This document shows, piece after piece, positions 9,794-20,830 of a stretch of 64,000 nucleotides of DNA. The DNA comes from Sphingomicrobium sp. (GTDB lineage Bacteria; Pseudomonadota; Alphaproteobacteria; Sphingomonadales; Sphingomonadaceae): NCBI GenBank assembly GCA_025450755.1, contig JANWLR010000042.1:1-64000 (forward strand), written 5' to 3'. How positions within the stretch are numbered: the stretch's first letter is position 1; the number at the start of each line of letters is the position of its first letter. The position numbers and the translations under genes are program-made. The notes under the pieces are model-generated. The model did no database searches. It was not told the DNA's origin and saw nothing but the letters and a program-made list of their open reading frames with translations.

Positions 9794-12148
9794 ATGAGCG
9801 CTTCGGGCGCAACCTATGTGGCGATTGTGGTGCTGGCGCTGCTCTGGCTCGGCATCGCCGCGGCCCTGGCTGTGGCCGGCGCACGGCGATTTCGGCTTGC
9901 GCAACAGGTGCTGGAAGCAGCCCAGGCGAACGCGCGGCTAATTGAGTTGATGCCCGCTCGCCCGCTGCTCGTACGGCAAGACGACCGCGTCGAAGTAGAC
10001 CAGCAGTTGCTGCGGGACCTGGGCCTGGAAAAGCGGCCTGCAAAGCTGCCGGAACTCGTCGGAAACGACAGCGGCATTGCGCCGGACGACTTGGAGGCGC
10101 TCACCGATGACATAGAGGCCGCGCGTGCGTCGGTTGGACGGCTGTCGCGCAAAGTGCGCGCGCATGGCTCTGGACGAATTTTCGACGTGCGCGGCGGACC
10201 CGCTCCGGGTGAGCAGCCAGGGACCATGCTCCTCTGGTTCTTCGACACCAGCGCCGGCGAGGAGGAGCGGGCAAAACTGTCGCTTCGCCTCAAGCAGACC
10301 GAGGCTGCGCTCGGTTCGCTAACTCATCTGATCGAGGCCGCGCCATTCCCGATGTGGTACCGCGGATCCGATCTCAAGCTCGGTCTCGTGAACAGCGCCT
10401 TTGTCCATGCTGTTGAGGGCGAGGATGCCGCTGACGTGATCGAGCGCTCGGCCGAGCTTGTCGATGCTCAGGGCGCCGATAGCGCCGTTGCTACCGCCCG
10501 CGAAGCTCATGAAAGCGGGCGCGTTGTGTCACGGATGCAGCCGGCGATCATCCATGGCGAACGGCGCATGCTTCGGGTTGTCAACGTGCCCTTGTCGACG
10601 GGCGCCGTCGCGGGGTTCGCCATTGACATACAAGACCTGGAGGACGCGCGCGCCGAACTCGCCCGTTATATTGAATCACAGCGAGAGCTTGCGGACCGAA
10701 TGACCGCCGGCACGGCCCAATTTGATGCAGACCGGATGCTGAGCTTCTTCAATCGTCCATTCGCCGCAATGACCAAGCTCGATCCCGAATGGCTCGCCGA
10801 GCAGCCGGAATTCGACCGGTTGATCGAGCGCATGCGCGATGAGCAGCGGCTTCCCGAAACGCGCGACTTTCCTGCCTGGAAAGAGGAGCGGCGCGGCTGG
10901 TTCACAAGCGCCGAGGAAGTGCTTGAGGAAGAATGGATGCTTCCGAACGGCGACCATATTCGCGTGGTTGCCCAGCCTCTTCCGGACGGCGGACTTCGCT
11001 TGTTCCTCGAGGACCGGACCGAACAGCTGCGCCTCGCGTCAGCCCGTGACACTCTGCTTCGCGTGCGCGCAGCGACCTTCGACAATCTGTTCGAGGCGAT
11101 CAGCGTATTTGCCAGCGACGGGCGACTCTACACCTGGAACAGCCGCTTTCTCGAAGATTGGGAATTGGACGAGGAATGGCTCACCACGCACCCCCGGGTT
11201 GACGAGCTGGTTCCAGCGATGGCTCGAAAGCTCGTCAACCCAACCACGGCTGCTCAGATCCGCGAAATGGTCCGCCAGACGACCAATGAGCGCCAATCCG
11301 CCACTGGCCGGATTTCCATGACCGACGGACGTCATTTCCAGTTCGCCGCAGTTCCTCTGCCGGATGGAAACGCGCTCTTCACAATGGTCGACGTGACGGA
11401 CTCGACGCGTATCGAAGCGGCACTCCGGGAGCGTGCGGCAGCCCTCGAAGAAGCCGATCGGGTGAAAACCGATTTCGTCGCCAACATGAGCTACGAGCTA
11501 AGAACCCCCCTGACCTCGATCGGCGGCTTCGCGGAACTCCTAGCCGGGGGATATGCCGGCGACCTATCGCCAAAGGCGCGGGATTATGTGAGCGCCATCG
11601 TCGAATCCGTGGAACGCCTGTCGAAGCTGATCAATGACGTGCTCGATCTCACGACAGGCGACACTCGTGGCGTGGCGCTTGAGAAGGAGCGTGTCGACAT
11701 TGCGGGACTTTGCCGCGCTGCGGTCGAGACAGCGAAGGAAAGGGCTACGGAAAAGGCGCAGAAGCTCGAGGTGGGGATATCCCAGACTGCGGGCTATGTG
11801 TTCGGGGATGCACGGCGGTTGCGCGAGTCCGTCGAACACGTACTCCATAACGCGATTGCCTATACGGACCGGAAAGGCCGCATTTCGCTGAACGCCGATG
11901 GCGACAAAAAGAATGCCGTCATCCGGATCCAGGATAATGGGTCGGGGATCGACAGCGAAGACTTGCCGCGAGTCTTCAACCGTTTCGACAGAGTGGTTGA
12001 GGCCGGCATGCGCGGCGAAGCGGCGCTCGGCCTTGGTCTGCCGCTAACCCAGCAGTTCATCGAGGCGCATGGCGGCACGGTTGAACTGGAATCCGAAAAG
12101 GGCAAGGGCACAACGGTAACGCTCACGATTCCTCGCGGAACACGATGA
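9794..12148 (+). CDS. divL: DivL-like PAS-containing histidine kinase homologue with Tyr in the H-box
   Basis: 784 aa; N-terminal TM helix, PAS-like regions, DHp motif DFVANMSYELRTPLTSIGGFAELL (Tyr at the normal His position, codon 567, bases 11492-11494), HATPase motifs IQDNGSGI, GLGLPLTQQFIEAHGG; adjacent to tsaE. Confidence 0.85.
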   Translation: MSASGATYVAIVVLALLWLGIAAALAVAGARRFRLAQQVLEAAQANARLIELMPARPLLVRQDDRVEVDQQLLRDLGLEKRPAKLPELVGNDSGIAPDDLEALTDDIEAARASVGRLSRKVRAHGSGRIFDVRGGPAPGEQPGTMLLWFFDTSAGEEERAKLSLRLKQTEAALGSLTHLIEAAPFPMWYRGSDLKLGLVNSAFVHAVEGEDAADVIERSAELVDAQGADSAVATAREAHESGRVVSRMQPAIIHGERRMLRVVNVPLSTGAVAGFAIDIQDLEDARAELARYIESQRELADRMTAGTAQFDADRMLSFFNRPFAAMTKLDPEWLAEQPEFDRLIERMRDEQRLPETRDFPAWKEERRGWFTSAEEVLEEEWMLPNGDHIRVVAQPLPDGGLRLFLEDRTEQLRLASARDTLLRVRAATFDNLFEAISVFASDGRLYTWNSRFLEDWELDEEWLTTHPRVDELVPAMARKLVNPTTAAQIREMVRQTTNERQSATGRISMTDGRHFQFAAVPLPDGNALFTMVDVTDSTRIEAALRERAAALEEADRVKTDFVANMSYELRTPLTSIGGFAELLAGGYAGDLSPKARDYVSAIVESVERLSKLINDVLDLTTGDTRGVALEKERVDIAGLCRAAVETAKERATEKAQKLEVGISQTAGYVFGDARRLRESVEHVLHNAIAYTDRKGRISLNADGDKKNAVIRIQDNGSGIDSEDLPRVFNRFDRVVEAGMRGEAALGLGLPLTQQFIEAHGGTVELESEKGKGTTVTLTIPRGTR

Positions 12149-12579
12149 TCCTCAGAACAGAAGAGGATACGGCGCGGGCAGGGGCCGCGCTCGCGCGTGT
12201 TGCCCGTGCAGGAGACATAATCACGCTTTCCGGGCCTCTCGGAGTCGGCAAGACGGCACTTGCTCGCGGCTTCATCGAGGCCCTTGGGCATGAAGCGGAT
12301 GTTCCAAGTCCAAGCTTCGCGATCGTTCAACCCTATGAAAATCTCAATCCATCCGTCTGGCACGTCGATCTTTACAGGATCGAGGTACCTTCAGAGATGG
12401 ACGAACTAGGCCTCGACGCGGCCGCTGATGCGATCCTGCTGGTCGAATGGCCAGAGCGGGCAGGACGGGCGGCGTGGCCGGATTCTCTCGCATTATCGCT
12501 GGACTTCGGTCCGAATGCCGAGAGAATCTTGACAGCAAAGGTGCCCCGGTCATGGGAGGGCCGATGGCCCCCTCAATGA
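12145..12579 (+). CDS. tsaE: tRNA threonylcarbamoyladenosine biosynthesis ATPase TsaE
   Basis: 144 aa; GDIITLSGPLGVGKTALARGFIEALG (P-loop), PSPSFAIVQPYE, VWHVDLYRIE; ATGA overlap with the upstream gene. Confidence 0.95.
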   Translation: MILRTEEDTARAGAALARVARAGDIITLSGPLGVGKTALARGFIEALGHEADVPSPSFAIVQPYENLNPSVWHVDLYRIEVPSEMDELGLDAAADAILLVEWPERAGRAAWPDSLALSLDFGPNAERILTAKVPRSWEGRWPPQ

Positions 12580-13562
12580 CTCCGCCGCCACATGCCCCTG
12601 ATTTTCTTGCCGCATTCGGTTGGGCAGGCGCCGAAATCCTTCCGCTCGCCGGCGACGCGTCATTCCGGCGCTATTTTCGGGTGGTGCTGGGTGACCGAAG
12701 TGCGGTCCTGATGGACGCTCCGCCGCCCCACGAAGACCCGCAACCGTTCATCGCAGTAGCGGAATGGCTGATCGGGCGAGGCCTGAGCGCGCCGGAGATT
12801 CTCGCACGCGATTTGGAGAAAGGGCTCCTGTTGCTCGGAGACTTTGGCAGTGCGCGCCTTCGCGAGACGCTCGACGTGGATCCGCAGCGCGAACGCGAGC
12901 TGTATGAGCTGGCGACCGACCTGCTCGTCCACCTCCACGAACATCCGCCCATGGAAGGGCTCAACCCACATGGGCTCGACCAGTGGCTCGAGGAACTGAA
13001 GCTGTTCACGGAGTGGTACTGCAGCGCGGTGGGCGCCGATGTCGACGTGGATGCCTATCAAGCGGCCTGGCGCGAGGTGCTCGAACCGATTGCAGGTGAT
13101 GGTCTGGGCCCCGTAACGGTATTGCGGGATTACCATGCCGAGAACATCATGCTGGTCGAAGGGCGAGGCGGGGTCGAGCATTTTGGCCTGCTCGATTTCC
13201 AGGACGCACTTGCTGGACATCCAGCGTATGACCTCGCTTCAGTCCTGGAAGATGCCCGGCGCGATGTATCTCCGGAGGTCGAACGGACGATGATAGACCG
13301 GTACGTCGCAGCAACCGGCCACAATGAGCAATTCGAGCGCGCCTACTGGTCACTCGCGGCACAGCGCAACACGCGCATCCTTGGGGTCTTCACACGCCTG
13401 TGGAAGCGCGACAACAAGCCCGGCTATCGCCGCTTTCAGCCTCGCATGTGGGGCCTGCTCGAGCGGGACCTTGCTCAGCCGAACCTCAAGCCAGTTCGCA
13501 ACTGGTTCGATGTAAACATCCCCGACGAGTTTCGTCGCGCACCGTGGAAGCAAGCTGCATGA
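12564..13562 (+). CDS. amgK: Aminoglycoside-phosphotransferase-fold sugar kinase, AmgK-like (MurNAc/GlcNAc anomeric kinase)
   Basis: Start MAPSMTPPPHAPDFLAAFGW...; GDASFRRYFRV, VLRDYHAENIMLV, FGLLDFQDALAGHPAYDLASVLEDARRDV; immediately upstream of a MurU-like gene. Confidence 0.88.
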   Translation: MAPSMTPPPHAPDFLAAFGWAGAEILPLAGDASFRRYFRVVLGDRSAVLMDAPPPHEDPQPFIAVAEWLIGRGLSAPEILARDLEKGLLLLGDFGSARLRETLDVDPQRERELYELATDLLVHLHEHPPMEGLNPHGLDQWLEELKLFTEWYCSAVGADVDVDAYQAAWREVLEPIAGDGLGPVTVLRDYHAENIMLVEGRGGVEHFGLLDFQDALAGHPAYDLASVLEDARRDVSPEVERTMIDRYVAATGHNEQFERAYWSLAAQRNTRILGVFTRLWKRDNKPGYRRFQPRMWGLLERDLAQPNLKPVRNWFDVNIPDEFRRAPWKQAA

Positions 13563-14320
13563 TCCAGGCCAAACGTGCCCTTCGAATTCGCGCCGAAGTG
13601 CCGGCGGAGGTCCCCCAGACGGCGATGATCATGGCTGCAGGACTGGGCAAGCGAATGCGCCCGCTTACTGCGACCAAACCCAAGCCCCTGATCGAAGTAG
13701 GCGGGAAGGCGCTGCTGGACCATGTTCTTGAAAAACTTCGCCTCGCGGGGGTGAAGAAGGTCGTGGTCAACGTCCATTATCTCGCCGACGCGCTCGAGGC
13801 GCATCTTGAGAGCCGCGACCACGGTCTGGATGTTGTCATCTCCGACGAACGCGACCTGCTGATGGAGACCGGTGGCGGACTCATCAAGGCGGCGCCGCTC
13901 ATCGACTGCGATCCGTTCCTGGCATTGAACAGTGATAATTTGTGGATCGATGGGCCTGCCGACACGATCAAGCTCCTCGCGTCGCAATGGGACCACAGAA
14001 AGATGGATGCGCTCCTGCTTCTTGTGCCGCAGGCTCGTGCGCTCGGTCATAAAGGCATGGGCGACTTCCACATGGATCGCGAGGGAAGAATCCGCCGCCG
14101 CGAACGCAGCCATGTCGCGCCATTCGTCTTTACCGGCATACAGATTGCATCGAAGCGGTTGCTGCGCGACGCGCCGGAAGGTCCGTTTTCGACCAACCTT
14201 TTGTGGGATAGGGCGATCGAGGAGGGTCGCGCGTTTGGCGCCGTCCATCAGGGGCTATGGTTTGACGTCGGAACTCCACAATCGATTCGCTTTACCGAGG
14301 CGGCGATCGAGAATGTCTGA
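13559..14320 (+). CDS. murU: Nucleotidyltransferase family protein, MurU-like (MurNAc-1-P uridylyltransferase)
   Basis: TAMIMAAGLGKRMRPLTATKPKPLIEVGGKALLDHVLEKL signature; ATGA-type overlap with the amgK-like gene. Confidence 0.88.
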   Translation: MIQAKRALRIRAEVPAEVPQTAMIMAAGLGKRMRPLTATKPKPLIEVGGKALLDHVLEKLRLAGVKKVVVNVHYLADALEAHLESRDHGLDVVISDERDLLMETGGGLIKAAPLIDCDPFLALNSDNLWIDGPADTIKLLASQWDHRKMDALLLLVPQARALGHKGMGDFHMDREGRIRRRERSHVAPFVFTGIQIASKRLLRDAPEGPFSTNLLWDRAIEEGRAFGAVHQGLWFDVGTPQSIRFTEAAIENV

Positions 14321-17189
14321 CCCAGGCCGGGTCGGCGTTTACACCATTCCCTCGCACCGCTCCTTTGCCGATGCGCTCGCAGCTGGGCTGATCGCCCAGT
14401 TCGGCGGGGCCCCTCTCGGACTGGCACAGGGACGAATCCTGCTGCCGAACAACCGGGCTGTGAGGGCAGTTACAGACGCCTTCGTCCGGGTGAGCGGCGA
14501 CGGGCTACTGCTGCCGCGATTGATTCCGGTCGGTGATCCGGAGCTCCACGAACGGCTTGGGGGGGGCCTTGACCGAATTGACGAGAATGACGCCGTTCCG
14601 CCTGCGATTGATCCTACCGAACGGTTGCTTACGCTGGCGTCGATTGTCCGCGGGGAAGGGAGCGCCGAAAGCTTGCGCCTCGCGGCCGATCTAGCGCGCA
14701 CGCTCGATTCCCTGCTGGTCGAGGAAGTGGCCCCGCATCGGCTGAAAGACGCGGTTTCGGAGGCGAGCGATCTTGCGCGTCATTGGGAAAAGTCGCTCGA
14801 AAAGCTCAAGCTCATCTACGATGAATGGCCGCAAATCCTGGCTGAGCAAGGAAAGATCGATCTTGCCGAGCGTCGCAATCGCCTGCTCCGTGGGTTGGCG
14901 AAGAGGTGGGAGCATGAACCGCCCGAGGGTTTCACAGTGGCCGCGGGCATTACGACGGCGGCACCAGCCGTCGCGGCACTGGTCGCGCGCGTGGCGCGAA
15001 TGCCTCGCGGAATGGCCGTGCTGCCGGGACTTTGGCTCAGCAATATATTCCCCCAAGAGGAATGGGAGGCGCTCGGGCCCGACGAAAACGGGCGCGGGGA
15101 ATCGACACATCCGCAGTTTCATTTGAAGCTTCTTCTCGACAGTATCGGCGTCGCTCGAAATGAGGTTCAAGCCTGGCGCTGGTCTGGCGGAGGTGCTTCG
15201 TCGCCGGCGCGGGGCCGCGCCGTCGCCAATGCCATGGCCGCCCCCAGCTTCTCGCACAAATGGGAGATCCTCAAGCCCGGCGAACGGCGCCTCAGCGGCA
15301 TTCGATTGGCCGTACTTCCCGATCCGGCTGCGGAAGCCCAGGCAATCGCTCTTGCTCTCCGGGAAGCGCTTGAAACTCCCGGAAAGGCCGCAGCTCTGGT
15401 CACCCCCGATCGTCAGCTGGCGGGCCGTGTTTCAGCGCTGCTCGCGCGTTGGCGAATCGAGGCGGACGACAGCGCGGGCAAGCCCCTCTCGGCTACACCG
15501 GCGGGAACGCTCATGCTCGCCGTCGCGAGCGCTTCGGCCGAGGAGATGGCGCCGGTGACGCTCCTGGCGCTGCTGAAGCATCCGTTGGTGGGCGGAGAAG
15601 GCGGCGAAAGAATTGCGTGGCTCGATTCCGTTCGCGAGCTCGACCTGAAGCTTCGCGGGCCGCGTCCGCCGGCTGGACTTGCTGGGCTCGACGCTCATTT
15701 CGGCGCTCTGCTGCAGTGGCGGCGGGTGCGTCAGAAGATCGAAGCTCTCGACGGAGTGCTCCGCAAACCCGTGTCACTGGCGGACCTCGCTATCATCCTG
15801 TCGGATGCCGCAGAGAGCTTGGCGGGCGATTCGGCATGGCGTGGCCCGGCGGGGCGCATGGCGGCGGAAAGGCTCGCGGAACTGCAGTCGTCGAAGTCTG
15901 CACGGCAGCTCTTGGTTGCCGCCGAAGACGTCGTACCCCTGCTTCGCCAACTGCTGGACTCGAGCGCAGTGCGACCGCCTTACGGCGGCCATCCGCGAGT
16001 CGCTATCTGGGGTCTGCTTGAGGCGCGTTTGCAACGTGCCGATCTGGTTGTACTCGGCGGTCTTAATGAAGGCGTCTGGCCTGCGCTTCCGACGCCCGAC
16101 CCATGGCTTCCGCCGAAGGTGCGCGCCGAACTGGAGATGCCGACTCTCGAATCCAGGATCGGCCTTGCCGCACATGATTTCGCAAGCATGCTGGGGGCTC
16201 CGGAAGTGCTGATCACGCGCGCGCGGCGCGATTCAAAGTCACCGACCATCGCCTCGCGGTTCCTGCTTCGCTTGGACGCAATCAGCGGCGGGTTGCCGCG
16301 GGACATTCAGCTCGAGCGGCTTACCCGAGCACTCGACGATCCCGGGCAGCCGCAGCCGGTTGCGCGACCGGCTCCATCGCCGCCGGGCGAGCAACGGCCG
16401 GACCGTATCTCCGTAACCTCCGTGGACCGGCTCAAGGCCGATCCATTCGCGTTCTACGCGAGCGCCATATTGGGACTGAAAGCGGAGGATCCAGTCGACG
16501 CGGATCATACCGCGCGATGGAAAGGAGAAGCCGTCCATAAGGTCTTCGAAAACTGGTTGCAGCATGACAATTGCGATCCGGACAAGCTCAAACCCAGGGC
16601 CCAGCTGCTGCTGAAGGACGAGGCCATCCATCCGATGCTGCGCGCGCTGTGGGCGCCGCGGCTCCTTGAGGCGATCGACTGGATCGCCGGAATGGAGCGT
16701 GACAATCGAGCGGAAGGCCGAAGGCCGCTGGCCGCCGAAACAAGCGGCGAGACAGTCATTGCTGGCGTAACGGTTCATGGTCGCGTCGATCGCATCGACC
16801 GGCTTGCCGACGGCGGCCTTGCAATTGTCGACTACAAGACCGGCGCGCCGCCGACCCAGAGGGCAGTGGCCGAGGGATTCGCGCTGCAGCTCGGTCTACT
16901 GGGATTGATTGGCAGCGCCGGCGGCTTCGAAGACATCGACGGGGATCCGGAGGCGTTCGAATATTGGTCGCTTCAGCGTTATCGCGGCAGCTTCGGGCGA
17001 TTGATGCGCCCCGACAAGGACATGGAACCGGGCGAGTTCCTTGATCATGCCTATCGGAACTTTTCCAAGGCGGCGGCTGACTGGCTGACCGGAAGCGAGC
17101 CGTTCACCGCGAAGCTCAATCCGGCCTATGCGCCTTATGGAGATTATGACCAGCTGATGCGGCTCGAAGAATGGTACGGCCGCAAATGA
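14313..17189 (+). CDS. addB: Double-strand break repair protein AddB
   Basis: Starts MSDPGRVGVYTIPSHRSFADALAAGLI...; C-terminal PD-(D/E)XK nuclease region VHGRVDRIDRLADGGLAIVDYKTGAPP; precedes addA. Confidence 0.93.
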   Translation: MSDPGRVGVYTIPSHRSFADALAAGLIAQFGGAPLGLAQGRILLPNNRAVRAVTDAFVRVSGDGLLLPRLIPVGDPELHERLGGGLDRIDENDAVPPAIDPTERLLTLASIVRGEGSAESLRLAADLARTLDSLLVEEVAPHRLKDAVSEASDLARHWEKSLEKLKLIYDEWPQILAEQGKIDLAERRNRLLRGLAKRWEHEPPEGFTVAAGITTAAPAVAALVARVARMPRGMAVLPGLWLSNIFPQEEWEALGPDENGRGESTHPQFHLKLLLDSIGVARNEVQAWRWSGGGASSPARGRAVANAMAAPSFSHKWEILKPGERRLSGIRLAVLPDPAAEAQAIALALREALETPGKAAALVTPDRQLAGRVSALLARWRIEADDSAGKPLSATPAGTLMLAVASASAEEMAPVTLLALLKHPLVGGEGGERIAWLDSVRELDLKLRGPRPPAGLAGLDAHFGALLQWRRVRQKIEALDGVLRKPVSLADLAIILSDAAESLAGDSAWRGPAGRMAAERLAELQSSKSARQLLVAAEDVVPLLRQLLDSSAVRPPYGGHPRVAIWGLLEARLQRADLVVLGGLNEGVWPALPTPDPWLPPKVRAELEMPTLESRIGLAAHDFASMLGAPEVLITRARRDSKSPTIASRFLLRLDAISGGLPRDIQLERLTRALDDPGQPQPVARPAPSPPGEQRPDRISVTSVDRLKADPFAFYASAILGLKAEDPVDADHTARWKGEAVHKVFENWLQHDNCDPDKLKPRAQLLLKDEAIHPMLRALWAPRLLEAIDWIAGMERDNRAEGRRPLAAETSGETVIAGVTVHGRVDRIDRLADGGLAIVDYKTGAPPTQRAVAEGFALQLGLLGLIGSAGGFEDIDGDPEAFEYWSLQRYRGSFGRLMRPDKDMEPGEFLDHAYRNFSKAAADWLTGSEPFTAKLNPAYAPYGDYDQLMRLEEWYGRK

Positions 17190-17191
17190 AG

Positions 17192-17332
17192 CTAGCGCCG
17201 CGGCTTCTTTCTAATCTTCGACGCGTAGAGGAGGGCGGCAACGATCGCCGCCGAGCCAATGCCGACGGCTACGCCGGCCTTGACCAGCTTGTTACGCCGC
17301 TCTTCGCTGGCCCTGTCGAATTCGTCGTCCAT
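17192..17332 (-). CDS. Small single-TM protein (46 aa) antisense in the addB-addA gap
   Basis: Not in ORF track. Translation: MDDEFDRASEERRNKLVKAGVAVGIGSAAIVAALLYASKIRKKPRR*; charged N-term, one hydrophobic segment, basic C-tail. Confidence 0.65.
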   Translation of the reverse strand: MDDEFDRASEERRNKLVKAGVAVGIGSAAIVAALLYASKIRKKPRR

Positions 17333-17373
17333 CGGCGATTCTCTATGGTCTTGGGCGCGCGTTGGGAAGCGGT

Positions 17374-20300
17374 ATGAGCGAGCGGTTCAAAATCTTTCCG
17401 CCGCTGATGGATGAGCAGGCGCTCGCGGCCGATCCCAAGGCGCATGCGTCGCTTTCAGCCTCGGCGGGGACCGGGAAAACGCAGGTCCTCACGGCGCGGG
17501 TTCTCCTGCTTCTGCTTCAGGGCGCGCGGCCTGAATCCATCCTCTGCCTTACCTTCACGAAGGCAGCAGCCGCAGAGATGGCGAATCGTATCGGCGCTCG
17601 ATTGGCTGCCTGGGTGCGCATTCCCGAAAAGGTCCTGCGCAAGGACCTCTTCGCGCTCCGCGCCCAGACCGATCCGCAAACCATCGAACGCGCGCGCCAA
17701 TTGTTCGCCAAGGTGCTAGATTGCCCCGGGGGGCTGAAGGTCCAGACGATCCACAGCTTCGCCCAGGGCTTGCTCGCCGCCTTTCCGGCGGAAGCCGGGA
17801 TTGTGCCTGGTTTCCAACCAATCGATGGAAGGGCGGAGCAGGAGTTGGTACGCCGTACGCTCGCCGACCTGATGGCTGATTCAGAAGCGCGCCAAGATGA
17901 AGACTTAATCGGCGACGTCCAATGTCTCAGCCGGAGATTGGGTGAGGCTGGGGCGATCGAATATCTCCAGGCATGCGCGCGCGAGCCCGAGGCAATGGCG
18001 CGCCTCGGCGATCGAGCGATGATCGAGCCTACGATCCGCAGGCTAATGGATCTGCCCGATGAATCGGTCGAGGACTATATCGCGCATTATTGCGGCGACG
18101 ATCGCTTCGACTGCGATCTTCTTCGAGCCATTGCCGAGGCCAATCGCAAATGGGGTAAGCAGACGGGCCTCGAACACGCCCAGACAATCGAGCAATGGTT
18201 GACGCTAACGCCGATTGAACGTGCAGCCCGGCTATCGGACCTCTTCAAAATCACCAAGCGGGTCTATCCGGGGCAGGCGAAGGCCGAACCCCACTACGAA
18301 TCGCATGCTGGCCGGCTCGCCGTCCTCATCGAGGAGCTGCTCCGCATCCAGAACGGTGCGCTGCTCGCGCGCGACATTGCCGCGGGGCTGCGCGCCGGAC
18401 AGGCGTTCGCGAATGCCTATGCGAAAGCAAAGCGTGCAGCTGGAGTGGCAGATTTCAACGACCTCATCGAACGGACGCGCCACCTGCTCAAGCAGCAAGG
18501 GATAGGGGATTGGGTGCGCTACAAGCTCGATCGCCAGGTCGACCATGTGCTCGTCGATGAGGCGCAGGACACCAATGCTGCTCAGTGGGAGATCATTGAG
18601 CAGCTGGTCGATGAGTTTTTCAGCGGTTCGAGCGAAAGCGAAGGGCGGAGCCGCACTCTGTTCATGGTCGGCGATTTCAAACAGGCTATCTACGGCTTCC
18701 AAGGCACTGATCCACGCAAGTTTCAGGAAGCTCGTGAAGCATTCAAGCAACGCGCCGCCGCTCTAAGCAGCGCCGGAGATCTGTTCAGCTATCACCAGCG
18801 TGCAAGGGAGTTTCGGGACCTGTCGATCGCGGCGAGCTTCCGTTCCGCACAACCAGTGCTCGACGTCGTGGACGCCGTGATCGGCACTGTCGGACACAAG
18901 GCAATGGGGCTCAGCGATGCTCCAGCGAAGCACCGCGCGCACCATCTTGATCGCACTGGAAGAGTCGAGCTGTGGGAGCCGTTCGCGGTCGACCAATCCG
19001 CTGAGGATTTGGATGAAGGCGAGGAACGGTGGATTGCCTTGCGCGATCGACATTATGCCGATGCACTCGCCGAGCGCATTCGCTTGATGCTCGAAGAGGC
19101 GCCAGTCATCGCCTCGACCGGTCAGCCGATAACTCCGGGCGACATCCTTGTGCTGGTTCGAAGCCGGGGGGAACTCGCGTCACTGATCGTCGCGCGATTG
19201 TTCTCCGCCGGAGTGCCGGTCGCAGGAGTCGATCGGCTTCAGCTCCACGAGCCCCTCGCGGTGCAGGACTTGCTCGCCGCGGTGAAATTCGCAGTGCAGC
19301 CAAACGACGATCTTAGCCTTGCCTGCTTGCTCGTGTCACCGCTGATTGGATGGGACCAGGACCGGCTCCGGGAGCTCGCCTACGGACGGAAAGTTTCGCT
19401 GTGGCGTGAACTTCGGCAACGCGCGGACGACTTCCGGGACACGCACGACGCGCTCTCGGAACTATTGCGGATTGCTGATTTCGTGAACCCGTCGCGGTTC
19501 CTCGAGACGATCCTCACCGGACCGATGCAAGGCCGGCGGAAGCTATATTCGCGCCTTGGAATGGCTGCCCGCGATCCAATCGACGAAATGATGAACAGCG
19601 CGCTCGAATTCGAACGCAACGAGACAGCGTCGCTCGATCGCTTCCTCGCCTGGTTCTCGCGCGGCACAGTCGACGTGCAGCGCGACCCCGGCCAGTCAGG
19701 GAATGAAGTGCGCGTGATGACCGTTCATGGCGCGAAGGGTCTTGAAGCGCCGGTCGTCATCGTCGCTGACGCGACGGCCGATCCCGCGCGGCTTGGACGA
19801 ACGCCGCTGACTGTCGACGTTGAAGTTGAGCAAGCCGGCCTTGTTCCGCTTCTGCGCCCGAAGAAGGACGAGCGCTGCCCTCCCTTTGAGGAGATTATCG
19901 CATCCGAGGAAAAGCGCGATCTCGAGGAGCATCTGCGCCTGCTCTATGTCGCGCTGACCAGGTCCGCCGATCGGCTGATCGTGAGCGGCGTGATGCCGAA
20001 GGCGAAAAAGGACCGGTCCGATCCGCGGCCGGCCAACTCCTGGCACTTGATCGTCGAACAGGCCATGGCTGAAATGGGAGCGACGCCTTCCGACGGGCAT
20101 GTTGCGCTCCGCTACGGGTCGGACGCAACCTCGCGGTTGAAGCGCGCTCGAGCGAAGGTCGCTTTGCCTCCCGTTGCGATTCCGGCGTGGGCCACATCGC
20201 TCGCGCCGCCGGAGGCGCGGCCGCCGCGGCCGCTCGCACCGTCTGCGATCTCCGCGGACGATGAAAGCGCACCGCCGCCGAGCGAGGCAATTCGTGCTGC

Positions 20301-20766
20301 AGCATTGCGGGGCACATGGATCCATCAGCTGCTCGAGCGGCTACCGGCGGTCGATCCGAGCGCGCGGACAGCTGCCGCAAATCGCTGGTTGGAGAGTTCC
20401 GCGGGAATTGAGGATGCAGAGCTCCGCAACCAAATCGTATCCCAGGTCTGCGCAATCCTGTTCAATCCCCGTTTCGCGCCTTTGTTCGGCCCCGGCTCGC
20501 TGGGTGAAGCGCCTCTCGCTGCTACATTGCCTGACGGGCGCGTCATCGCCGGTACAGTCGATCGTCTGCTCGTCACCGAGAAAGAGGTTTCCGTTATTGA
20601 CTTCAAGACAGGATGGGTCCCGCCGACGGAAATCGACATTCCCAGCAGCCACCGCGCGCAAATGGCCGCTTATGCCGAGGCCCTGCAGGTCATCTTCCCG
20701 GGACGGAAGGTCGCTGCATCGCTGTTGTACACGGCAGCCCCGAAACTCATTGAACTCATGCCTTGA
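17374..20766 (+). CDS. addA: Double-strand break repair helicase AddA (UvrD-like + nuclease)
   Basis: [24 protein letters not shown] Walker [37 protein letters not shown]-terminal [11 protein letters not shown] nuclease motif. Confidence 0.95.
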   Translation: MSERFKIFPPLMDEQALAADPKAHASLSASAGTGKTQVLTARVLLLLLQGARPESILCLTFTKAAAAEMANRIGARLAAWVRIPEKVLRKDLFALRAQTDPQTIERARQLFAKVLDCPGGLKVQTIHSFAQGLLAAFPAEAGIVPGFQPIDGRAEQELVRRTLADLMADSEARQDEDLIGDVQCLSRRLGEAGAIEYLQACAREPEAMARLGDRAMIEPTIRRLMDLPDESVEDYIAHYCGDDRFDCDLLRAIAEANRKWGKQTGLEHAQTIEQWLTLTPIERAARLSDLFKITKRVYPGQAKAEPHYESHAGRLAVLIEELLRIQNGALLARDIAAGLRAGQAFANAYAKAKRAAGVADFNDLIERTRHLLKQQGIGDWVRYKLDRQVDHVLVDEAQDTNAAQWEIIEQLVDEFFSGSSESEGRSRTLFMVGDFKQAIYGFQGTDPRKFQEAREAFKQRAAALSSAGDLFSYHQRAREFRDLSIAASFRSAQPVLDVVDAVIGTVGHKAMGLSDAPAKHRAHHLDRTGRVELWEPFAVDQSAEDLDEGEERWIALRDRHYADALAERIRLMLEEAPVIASTGQPITPGDILVLVRSRGELASLIVARLFSAGVPVAGVDRLQLHEPLAVQDLLAAVKFAVQPNDDLSLACLLVSPLIGWDQDRLRELAYGRKVSLWRELRQRADDFRDTHDALSELLRIADFVNPSRFLETILTGPMQGRRKLYSRLGMAARDPIDEMMNSALEFERNETASLDRFLAWFSRGTVDVQRDPGQSGNEVRVMTVHGAKGLEAPVVIVADATADPARLGRTPLTVDVEVEQAGLVPLLRPKKDERCPPFEEIIASEEKRDLEEHLRLLYVALTRSADRLIVSGVMPKAKKDRSDPRPANSWHLIVEQAMAEMGATPSDGHVALRYGSDATSRLKRARAKVALPPVAIPAWATSLAPPEARPPRPLAPSAISADDESAPPPSEAIRAAALRGTWIHQLLERLPAVDPSARTAAANRWLESSAGIEDAELRNQIVSQVCAILFNPRFAPLFGPGSLGEAPLAATLPDGRVIAGTVDRLLVTEKEVSVIDFKTGWVPPTEIDIPSSHRAQMAAYAEALQVIFPGRKVAASLLYTAAPKLIELMP

Positions 20767-20830
20767 GGGCAGCGCACCAAGTGCCCATATGCTCGTTAAC
20801 TTTTGCATTTCGCAAGGAGATTCGCCCGCC

